From NCBI GenBank assembly GCA_963728825.1, contig CAVSLA010000001.1, positions 372,001-436,000 on the forward strand: a stretch of 64,000 nucleotides of DNA. The letters are read 5' to 3'. Both the position numbers and the translations under genes were made by a program. A model generated the notes under the pieces. It did not search any database, was not told where the DNA came from, and saw only the letters and a list, made by a program, of their open reading frames with translations. Shown here piece after piece: positions 57,878 through 64,000 of the stretch. The DNA is from CAVREM01 sp963728825 (GTDB taxonomy: Bacteria; Acidobacteriota; Vicinamibacteria; Vicinamibacterales; CAVVIG01). Within the stretch, counting starts at the first letter, position 1. Each line of letters starts with the position of its first letter.

Positions 57878-58945
57878 TTAGTCGACATTTGCACGTTCCC
57901 GGGCGAGCAGGGCCTTCTTGCGCGGTGTCCCCCAGCGGTAGCCGCCTGTGCTGCCGCTCGCCGGCAGGACGCGGTGACAGGGAATCGCGAGCGCGACCGG
58001 GTTGGCTGCGCAGGTGCGCGCCACTGCTCGAACGGCTCTCGGTCGGCCGATGGCCGCCGCCACTTCGGCATAGCTGCGCGTGGCACCGTACGGGATTGCC
58101 GCGAGTGCCTCCCACACCTGCCACTGAAAAGCGGTCGCTCGGATGTCCAGGGGCAGATCGAGGCGTGGCAGGCGACCGGCCAGGTGATCGAGGATCCGTC
58201 GCGTCCACTCGACGAGCTGGCCGCGATCCCGGCTGATGATGGCGTTCGGATATTCGCGGTCGAGCGCGGCGCGAAGGTCTGCGTCCGACTCCCCCATCGA
58301 TACCGCACAGATCCCGCGCGGCGTCGCTGCAACGAGCAGCCGCCCGACCGGAGAACTGACCGTGGTGTAGTCGATGCGCGTCCCGGCCGCACCACTTCGG
58401 TACGTCGACGGCGTCATGCCAAGCTTCGGCACGCCGCGTTCGTAGAAGCGGCTGCTCGAGCCGTAGCCGGCCTCGAGGGTCGCCTCGGTGACCGACCGCT
58501 GCCCCTTCAACTCGCGCTTGACCCGCCGCAGACGGCAGGCGTCTGCGTACTGGCGCGGCGTGATGCCGACGATCCGCTTGAAATTGCGCTGCAGGTGATA
58601 CGGACTGCCGCCGAGACGACGGGCCAGCGATGCCAGTGTCGGGTGGCCCTCGACATCCGCGAGATAGGCGCAGGCGCGGCGGATCCGCTCGAGCCAGGGA
58701 TCGGACACCGCCGCGTCGCGCGGCCGGCAGCGGCGGCACGGCCGGAAACCGGCGCGCTCCGCTTCGGCGAATGTGTCGAAAAACGTGACGCGATCCCGCC
58801 GCGGCCGGCGGCTGGCGCATCCGGGACGGCAATAGATACCCGTGGAGCGAACGGCGTAGACGAAGTCGCTCGCCACGGCACGGTCGCGTGAGACGAGGGC
58901 GTCCCACCGTGCGGACTCGGTTGTGTGCGGGGCCGTCTGAATCAT
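57878..58945 (-). CDS. ada: Ada: methylphosphotriester/O6-methylguanine-DNA methyltransferase and activator
   Basis: 355 residues from ATG 58945 (an ATG at 58981 would add 12). N-domain: zinc Cys4 in GIYCRPGCASRRP and FRPCRRC, where the first Cys accepts the methyl group from phosphotriesters. AraC-type DNA-binding middle (LASLARRLGGSPYHLQRNFKRIVGITPRQYADACRLRRVKREL). C-domain MGMT active site AIPCHRVLPASGSTGGYRWG. All three parts are intact. No typical Ada box is obvious upstream. Confidence 0.95.
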   Translation of the reverse strand: MIQTAPHTTESARWDALVSRDRAVASDFVYAVRSTGIYCRPGCASRRPRRDRVTFFDTFAEAERAGFRPCRRCRPRDAAVSDPWLERIRRACAYLADVEGHPTLASLARRLGGSPYHLQRNFKRIVGITPRQYADACRLRRVKRELKGQRSVTEATLEAGYGSSSRFYERGVPKLGMTPSTYRSGAAGTRIDYTTVSSPVGRLLVAATPRGICAVSMGESDADLRAALDREYPNAIISRDRGQLVEWTRRILDHLAGRLPRLDLPLDIRATAFQWQVWEALAAIPYGATRSYAEVAAAIGRPRAVRAVARTCAANPVALAIPCHRVLPASGSTGGYRWGTPRKKALLARERANVD

Positions 58946-59062
58946 GTCCGTACTATGCGCCGGCTCGCCATCCGGCGCCATCCGGGGCTTGCGGACAAAT
59001 TGTACGGCTTTACGGGCGGACCTGAGTGGCGGCTGGAGTCGGCAGCAAATTCTCAGATGTGG

Positions 59063-59083
59063 GCCGGGCCTCTTAGGCCCGGC
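59063..59083 (-). terminator. Hairpin downstream of the coiled-coil gene
   Basis: GCCGGGCC-TCTTA-GGCCCGGC, a perfect 8-bp stem 49 bases beyond the minus-strand stop at 59132. No T tract follows on the minus strand. Probably a transcript end or stabilising structure; it also separates this unit from the divergently lying ada promoter region. Confidence 0.45.
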
Positions 59084-59131
59084 AAAACCTTGATGTAGAC
59101 GCCGGGACGGTCGCCCGCGGTATCGCTCCGA

Positions 59132-59665
59132 TCACCGCCGCAGCCACTGATCGAGCCGTCCCACCAGCTCGTTCCACCTGGTTTCGTCAGCCGACACCTG
59201 GTTGAGAGCATCGCTTTCCCGGGTCCGCAGCTGCTGCAGCTGGGCGGATACCGATTCGAATTGGGTGCGCAGGTCGGTGCGATGATGCTCGAGCGCCTGT
59301 CGGGCGTCAATGGGCGGCAGACCCCCTGGCAGCGTCAACTCTTTGGGGCTCATCTGCTCCGCTTCGGCCATCGCGCGCGAGAGGCTCTGGAATCTCGTGG
59401 TCGTCGCATCGAGCTCGCGGCGCACGGTGTCGAGCCGTCCGTTGGCTTCGGCCAACCGGCGCTGCTGGACCTCGAGCAGGCCCGTGATCGCCTGTGTCTG
59501 GATCTGTGTGTCCGCATAACGCTCGATGACATTCCGGAGCGCGCGCATCTCGTTGACGAGCTCCCTCGAAACCGCCGGCTCGACGTCCCGGCTCTGCGCC
59601 GACAGAACGACTGCCGTGAGGGCAACGACAACGCCTGCGATAACGAACGCACCTGTCTTCTTCAT
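59132..59665 (-). CDS. Secreted coiled-coil protein of unknown function
   Basis: 177 residues. Signal peptide/anchor MKKTGAFVIAGVVVALTAVVLSAQ. Then largely helical with heptads: VSRELVNEMRALRNVIERYADTQIQ, QQRRLAEANGRLDTVRRELDATTTRFQSLSRAMAEAE, and FESVSAQLQQLRTRESDALNQVSADETRWNELVGRLDQWLRR at the C-terminus. No recognised domain. ATG 59665 is chosen because GGAGGAGCTCGC stands directly before it. Lies 3' of the ADOP gene on the same strand; may be a periplasmic partner. Confidence 0.8.
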   Translation of the reverse strand: MKKTGAFVIAGVVVALTAVVLSAQSRDVEPAVSRELVNEMRALRNVIERYADTQIQTQAITGLLEVQQRRLAEANGRLDTVRRELDATTTRFQSLSRAMAEAEQMSPKELTLPGGLPPIDARQALEHHRTDLRTQFESVSAQLQQLRTRESDALNQVSADETRWNELVGRLDQWLRR

Positions 59666-59683
59666 GCGAGCTCCTCCTCGATT

Positions 59684-59757
59684 GTTCACTCCGGGGGCCC
59701 CTACCCCCCGGTTTGATGCTGTTCACTCCGGGGGCCCCTACCCCGGCTTGATGCTGC
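59684..59757. repeat. Two tandem G/C-box repeats
   Basis: Two 37-bp units, each GTTCACTCCGGGGGCCCCTA + CCCCCCGG (second CCCCGG) + TTGATGCT. Located in the gap between the ADOP stop and the coiled-coil gene. Same element as at 55659 and within bshA. Confidence 0.8.
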
Positions 59758-59762
59758 AGCTG

Positions 59763-62456
59763 CTACGCGTAGTCCTGCCGCAATGCCTCCGTTGGTTGAA
59801 TGCGGGTCGCCCGCCAGGCGGGCAGTCCAACGGCGACGACCGCAACCGCGATGAGCAGCCCGATCGCGGTGACAACCGAGGCGATGTCGGTCGGCATGAC
59901 ATCGAACAGCTCGGCCCGCACCAGCCGGGCGACGATCGAATGCCCGGCCGCGCCTGCGATCACGCCGACCGCGAGGACGAGAGACGTTTCCCTCGCGAGC
60001 ATCCAGCCAATACGGACACGGCTTGCACCCAGGGCCATGCGCACGCCAATCTCGCTGGTGCGGCGGGCCACCGCAGCGTTCAGCATCCCGTAAAAGCCGA
60101 CGGCAACGAGCAGCAGCGCCAGCGCACTGAATGTGGTACCCAGTGTGGCCAGCAGGCGCTCCCGGCGAAGACCGTTTTCCAGTTGCTCCTGAACGGTCCT
60201 CATCCGAAGCACGCCGACGTTCGGATGAAGCTGCTCGACGGTTCGGCGCGCGGCCGCAGCCAGCAGTTCGGGATCTCCCGCCGTTCTCAGAACGAATGTC
60301 GTGCCGCGAACATCGCCTTGCGAACGAGGCGCGTAGATCATGTTGTCGGTCGCCCGCTTGAGTCCGCCGTCACGAACGTCCCTGACGACGCCGATGATGT
60401 GGAAAGGCTGATTCAGCTCAGTGGGCGCGAACGAAACGGTTCGACCGACGACGTCGGCTGCGTTGAAGAAGTGGCGGGCAAAAGACTCGTTGACGATCGC
60501 CACCCGCTGCGATCCCGTCTGGTCGGTTTCGTCGAAGTCACGCCCCGCCAGCAGGGTCATGCCGACCGTGCGGACGAAGCCCGGCCCGCCGTACGCGACG
60601 CCCGCCGAATCGCGCCGCGGATCGGGCGTGCGGTCGGAGGCCGGCGGCGCGATGTTGAAATAGGTGCCGACCCCGACACCGAGCGAGCCGTACGAATCGG
60701 TGACCGCCTGGACGCCCGGCAGCGCGGACAGCGCTTCGCGCCCTTGTGCGAGGAAGGAGTGAAAACGGGTCTCATCCAGATCCCTTGTGCCGATGTCCAT
60801 GGTGACCGTCAGCAGACGGTCCGATCCGAACCCGACGTCGATGCGGCGGAAATTGGTGAGGGTCTGCAGGAAGAGCGCGGCGCTGCCGACGATGGTAATG
60901 GTCAGCGCGACCTGGGCCGCCATCAGGCTTCTGGTCAAGCGCGGCGACCCGTGAGCCGAGATGTTCCGGAGCGCATCCTGCGGGTTGGTCGCTGACGCAC
61001 GAAGAACCGGCGCGAACCCCGACAGGAGCGCGGCGCCAATCGCCACCAGCGCCGTGAAGCCGAGCATCCACGCGTCAGGACGGAGATCGACGCCGTCGAG
61101 GGCGCCGTCGCCAAGCGCGAGGTAATAGCCGGCGGGCGCAAGCCACTGCGCGAGGAGCAGGGCGAGTACCCCGCCCGCAAGAGCGATGAGCAGGATCTCG
61201 GTGAACAACTGACGCATGAGCCGGAAGCGGCCGGCGCCAAGTGCGAACCGGAGCCCCAGCTCCTTCTGGCGGTTCAGCGCACGCGCGAGAAACAGCCCGG
61301 CAAGATTGGAGCAGGCGATCAGAAGAACCAGAGCCGTGGCGATCATCAATACACGCAGCGTCGGCTGAAGCGATCGGCGCACGCCGGATGTCGCCCCGGT
61401 CGACGCCACCCGCACGTCGACCCTGATGTTCTCGGCATTGAGACCCAGTTTCTGGCGCATCCCGGCCGGGACCGCAGCGATCGCTGCCTCCGATGCTGCT
61501 CGGAATACCGGGGTCAGCCGCTCCGCGGCCCGTTCGGTTGAGACGCCGGGCTGGAGGCGTCCGATGAAGATCAACCACCCGCGATTGCCCGCGGTCAGGA
61601 TGCCCGGCGGATAAAACAGCTCTGCGTCGGTGAGCGGCAGGAAGACGTCGTAGCTCTCGCCGAACGCGAGACCACGAAAGTCCCGCGGCAACACGCCGGC
61701 GATCAAGACGTCGCGGCTGCCGAGCACAAATGACTCGCCAATGACCTCGGGGCGTCCTGCGAAGGCCCGGCGCCAGTAAGCGTGGCTGAGCACTGCGACG
61801 GACGGTGAGCCAGGCCGCTCGTCTGACGCCGCCAGCACCCGTCCGGCGGCGGCCGAGATGCCGAGCACATCGAACAGGTTGCCCGAGGCCAGCATGGCCG
61901 TGATTACTTCGCGGCGCCCGTCGATGACCGCGACGACCCCGCCCGGCGTCGGCGCAACGGCGGCGATACCGGTCAGGCCTTCGTGTCGGTCGGTCAGCAT
62001 CTGGAATGCCGGGTACGACTGCAGGCACGTCCGCGAGCCGCCGGTGGCGCCCGGGCCCGACCCGCAATCGATCTGCACGAGCTCGTAAGGATTCGGCACG
62101 GGCAGGGTCTTGACGAGCACCTCGCGGACGACGCTGAACAACGCGGTGTTGACGCCGATGCCCAGTGCCAGCGTCACGACGGCCAGCGCGGCGAAGGCGG
62201 GGGTCCGGCGATACGTCCGTAGCGCGAAGCGGACGTCACCGCGGAAATCGTCCAGCCAGACCGAGCGCGTGGCCGCCCGGACGTCTTCCCTGATCTGCTG
62301 CCGGCCGCCAAATTCGAGTCGAGTGAGCCGTGCGGCTTCGGCGGGAGAGCGTCCCGACGCGATGTGCTGCGCAATCTGCTCGTCGATGTGAAACTGCAGT
62401 TCCCTGTCGATCTGCTGGTCACGACCGCGCGTGAACAACCGACGCAGGACGCTCAT
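59763..62456 (-). CDS. ADOP-type FtsX/MacB permease
   Basis: 897 residues. A short cytoplasmic N-terminus (RELQFHIDEQIAQHIASGRSPAEAARLTRLEFGG) is the ADOP-specific domain; then TM1 (AFAALAVVTLALGIGVNTALFSVV), a periplasmic MacB_PCD domain (~120-310), TMs (VLMIATALVLLIACSNLAGLFLARAL, ILLIALAGGVLALLLAQWL, MLGFTALVAIGAALLSG), a second periplasmic domain (~540-680) and FtsX-like TMs at the end (LALLLVAVGFYGMLNAAV, SIVARLV, ASVVTAIGLLIAVAVVAVGLP). ADOP proteins, duplicated in Acidobacteriota, lack a fused ATPase; substrate unknown. ATG 62456 overlaps the PadR stop (ATGA). Confidence 0.92.
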   Translation of the reverse strand: MSVLRRLFTRGRDQQIDRELQFHIDEQIAQHIASGRSPAEAARLTRLEFGGRQQIREDVRAATRSVWLDDFRGDVRFALRTYRRTPAFAALAVVTLALGIGVNTALFSVVREVLVKTLPVPNPYELVQIDCGSGPGATGGSRTCLQSYPAFQMLTDRHEGLTGIAAVAPTPGGVVAVIDGRREVITAMLASGNLFDVLGISAAAGRVLAASDERPGSPSVAVLSHAYWRRAFAGRPEVIGESFVLGSRDVLIAGVLPRDFRGLAFGESYDVFLPLTDAELFYPPGILTAGNRGWLIFIGRLQPGVSTERAAERLTPVFRAASEAAIAAVPAGMRQKLGLNAENIRVDVRVASTGATSGVRRSLQPTLRVLMIATALVLLIACSNLAGLFLARALNRQKELGLRFALGAGRFRLMRQLFTEILLIALAGGVLALLLAQWLAPAGYYLALGDGALDGVDLRPDAWMLGFTALVAIGAALLSGFAPVLRASATNPQDALRNISAHGSPRLTRSLMAAQVALTITIVGSAALFLQTLTNFRRIDVGFGSDRLLTVTMDIGTRDLDETRFHSFLAQGREALSALPGVQAVTDSYGSLGVGVGTYFNIAPPASDRTPDPRRDSAGVAYGGPGFVRTVGMTLLAGRDFDETDQTGSQRVAIVNESFARHFFNAADVVGRTVSFAPTELNQPFHIIGVVRDVRDGGLKRATDNMIYAPRSQGDVRGTTFVLRTAGDPELLAAAARRTVEQLHPNVGVLRMRTVQEQLENGLRRERLLATLGTTFSALALLLVAVGFYGMLNAAVARRTSEIGVRMALGASRVRIGWMLARETSLVLAVGVIAGAAGHSIVARLVRAELFDVMPTDIASVVTAIGLLIAVAVVAVGLPAWRATRIQPTEALRQDYA

Positions 62457-62797
62457 GACTGTTCCTCCGCCGTGCTCAGCACGAGGCCGATCGCCTGCGC
62501 CATTCGTTCCCAGTTCAGCCGTTCGACGTCGAGCTGTTTCCGCCCGGCCCTGGTCAGCGTGTAGAACTTGGCTTCGCGCCCGGTTTCGGTGTTCTTCCAC
62601 TCGGCTTTGAGCCAGCCCCGCTCCTCCAGCCGGTGGAGGGCGGGATACAGCGAACCCTGCTGGACCTGCAGTGCCTCGCGTGACAGCTGTTGCAGACGCT
62701 GCGCGATGGCATAGCCGTGGAGCGGACCAACGGCCACCACTTGGAGAATGAGCAGGTCGAGTGTGCCCTGCAGCAGATCAGATCTTGAAGCGCTCAT
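62453..62797 (-). CDS. PadR-family regulator of the ADOP gene
   Basis: 114 residues. Winged helix: LLQGTLDLLILQVVAVGPLHGYAIAQRLQQLSREALQVQQGSLYPALHRLEERGWLKAEWKNTETGREAKFYTLTRAGRKQL, the acidobacterial PadR subtype that pairs with ADOP permeases. PadR proteins usually repress their own operon and release on binding a small molecule. A consensus promoter lies just upstream. ATG 62797 preferred; an ATG 6 bases earlier is possible. Confidence 0.93.
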   Translation of the reverse strand: MSASRSDLLQGTLDLLILQVVAVGPLHGYAIAQRLQQLSREALQVQQGSLYPALHRLEERGWLKAEWKNTETGREAKFYTLTRAGRKQLDVERLNWERMAQAIGLVLSTAEEQS

Positions 62798-62821
62798 GCC
62801 CACATACCTAGCCTGTCGACA

Positions 62822-62851
62822 TATGTAACGCTTCTATATGTAGGATGTCAA
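62822..62851 (-). promoter_or_regulatory. Promoter and probable PadR site of the padR-ADOP operon
   Basis: On the minus strand TTGACA (62846-62851), 18 bases, TACATA (62822-62827). Overlapping it are ATGT/ACAT half-sites (CTACATATAG, TTACATATGTCG), the ATGT-n-ACAT pattern used by PadR repressors. Transcription would start ~20 bases before the padR start codon. Confidence 0.65.
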
Positions 62852-62862
62852 GGTATACATCT

Positions 62863-62930
62863 CCGGGTGCCGGGTGCCGGGTGCCGCGGTGCCGGGTGCT
62901 GCGGCGCCGGGTGCAGAGCGCAGAGTGCGC
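62863..62930. repeat. Low-complexity GTGCCGGGTGC repeat, second locus
   Basis: Tandem CCGGGTGCCGGGTGCCGGGT, then GCCGCGGTGCCGGGTGCTGC. Shares CCGCGGTGCCGGGTGCT with 11414-11485. Upstream of the padR promoter; the following ~120 bases to the next repeat show nothing recognisable. Confidence 0.7.
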
Positions 62931-63057
62931 GGACTCGCGCGGGGAAATTGCTCTAGCGGTTGTGGGACCGACCTTTCGGTGAAACTCGTTTGGATGGGGG
63001 CGGCGCTATGGTGCCGCCTTTGGCATCCCGCTGGGTTTGCGAACAGGAGAACTATCT

Positions 63058-63116
63058 GAGTAATTGGGTAACCGATCGGCTTACCAGACTACCCAATTAC
63101 CCAATCACCCAATTCT
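63058..63116. repeat. Word-palindrome repeat (GGGTAATTG type) after the beta-lactamase-family gene
   Basis: GAGTAATTGGGTAAC (63058-63072) is complementary to parts of the tandem right arm ACTACCCAATTACCCAATCA (63087-63106), which continues CCCAATTC to 63114. Ends at the stop codon of the minus-strand gene (63117). Closely related words to the 47544-47600 element. Confidence 0.7.
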
Positions 63117-64000
63117 TCAGCGTGATGCCGTCGTCGGCGCTGGCCGCAGCGAGGCGATCGTCTTGCCGACCAGATCGTTGAGGCCATTCGCCCAGCGCGT
63201 GACGATCACGAGATCGTTTTCCCAGTCGACGTAGACGATGTTGTTGCCGTTGCCGACGAAGCGCACGGCGGTCGCCGGCGCGGCCGGTAACGGCTTGCGG
63301 TCGGTGTTCAAGTACCAGTTCGCGAAGCCGTAGGTGGCGTTGGCTGGACCCGGCTTGCGCGCCATCTCGATCCATTTCTCCGAAACGATCGCGCGATCCT
63401 TCCATTTGCCGTTGCGCAGGAAGAGATACCCGAAGCGCGCCATGTCATACGCGTTGATGAACATCCCGCCGCCCCAGTGGCCGCCGCCCGACACCGACTG
63501 CACCTTCTGTCCGTCGATGTCGACCCAGGAATTCTCGTACCCGTGCCACCGCCACGTCGACGAGGCGCCGATCGGTTCCATCAGCTCCTCGCGAAGCAGC
63601 TGCGGCAGGGGCTTGCGGATGACCTGCAGTGCGGCAAGCGACAGGACGTTGACGCGCACGTCGTTGTACTTGAAGTGCGTGCCGGGCTCCCGGAGCGGAC
63701 GGTTGGGCCAGTCGGCCGACGTCTTGCCTTCGGGTCGGTCCGCCCAGTCGGGCTTCCCCCACAGCGTGCCCTGCCAATCGCTCGTCTGGCGGAGCAGATG
63801 ATCCCAGGTGATCTTCTGGTTGTGCTCCGACTCGAACAGATCGACGCCTGGCGGCATGTAGCCGCGCACCGGATCGCTGAGGTCGCGAATCAGCCCGCGC
63901 TGCCACGCCAGGCCGACCACCGTCGTCAGGAAAGTCTTCGTCACGCTGTTGCTCATGTCGACCCGCAACGGTTCGCCCCATTCCGCGACGATGTAGCCGT
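63117..64000 (-). CDS. Serine hydrolase, beta-lactamase class C / EstB-like (5' end outside window)
   Basis: The visible ~294 residues start at GYIVAEWGEPLRVDM. The SxxK catalytic motif is NSVTKTFLTTVVGLAWQRGLI; the YxN motif is HFKYNDVRVNVLSLAALQVI; the third element is close to GNGNNIVYVDWENDLVIVTRWANGL (no clear KTG). Such proteins are esterases, peptidases or beta-lactamases; resistance cannot be inferred. The signal peptide, if any, lies beyond the window edge. The stop directly abuts a word-palindrome repeat. Confidence 0.9.
   Translation of the reverse strand, partial: GYIVAEWGEPLRVDMSNSVTKTFLTTVVGLAWQRGLIRDLSDPVRGYMPPGVDLFESEHNQKITWDHLLRQTSDWQGTLWGKPDWADRPEGKTSADWPNRPLREPGTHFKYNDVRVNVLSLAALQVIRKPLPQLLREELMEPIGASSTWRWHGYENSWVDIDGQKVQSVSGGGHWGGGMFINAYDMARFGYLFLRNGKWKDRAIVSEKWIEMARKPGPANATYGFANWYLNTDRKPLPAAPATAVRFVGNGNNIVYVDWENDLVIVTRWANGLNDLVGKTIASLRPAPTTASR

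Overview
This is a GC-rich bacterial chromosome window that reads best as an Acidobacteriota genome, probably of the Vicinamibacteria type. The best evidence is a PadR regulator overlapping a large FtsX/MacB-type permease of the acidobacterial duplicated orphan permease (ADOP) kind, supported by fused protease/propeller/barrel surface proteins, a DUF1501/DUF1800 pair and bacillithiol genes. No 16S rRNA, tRNA, phage, IS transposase or CRISPR array is visible, so placement below phylum is inference. Many conserved genes (metH, hisC, hisH, a zinc-metalloprotease/barrel protein and others) are broken by single-base frameshifts, several at homopolymers. Residual assembly error is the likeliest cause; coordinates of such genes are given as whole spans.

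Layout. 1-5.4 kb (minus): two cassettes of a secreted subtilisin-like protease with a C-terminal array of DNIIWGT repeats, each followed at once by a RimJ/L-type acetyltransferase. 5.7-11.4 kb (minus): metH, an ArsR-methyltransferase regulator and a Fpg/Nei-type DNA glycosylase. 11.5-15.8 kb (plus): two tandem secreted paralogues and a large HExxH protease/TolB propeller/BamA-barrel protein. 15.9-19.5 kb (plus): a second ArsR-methyltransferase regulator, ahcY and another methyltransferase. 19.5-26 kb (plus): a histidine operon hisI-G-D-C-B-H-F-A led by a histidine-rich leader peptide and attenuator, then an epimerase. 27-35.7 kb (plus): a polysaccharide-type operon (1275-residue glycosidase/glycosyltransferase/NHL fusion, ABC exporter, two glycosyltransferase-like proteins, PIG-L deacetylase). 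35.7-44 kb: an AAA ATPase, then a minus-strand TetR-controlled efflux operon resembling ybhGFSR with its own TolC. 44-47.5 kb: TIGR01777 epimerase, an exported methyltransferase and 2-oxoacid dehydrogenase E1 alpha/beta. 47.6-59 kb (minus): DUF1501/DUF1800, geranylgeranyl reductase, a secreted PIG-L protein, bshA and bshB1, an FAD oxidoreductase and Ada. 59.1-64 kb (minus): a coiled-coil secreted protein, ADOP with PadR, and a truncated serine beta-lactamase-family protein.

How it fits together. MetH and AhcY are two arms of the SAM cycle, and each has an ArsR-methyltransferase (SahR-like) regulator beside it with a palindrome at its start. The his operon carries its own attenuation control. 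The intergenic DNA is unusually rich in small repeats: long palindromes built of short words (four loci), a G/C-box repeat (one copy inside bshA), a TKD-coding repeat (one copy inside hisI), a GTGCCGGGTGC low-complexity repeat (two loci) and a 100-130 bp element directly upstream of both ahcY and bshB1.
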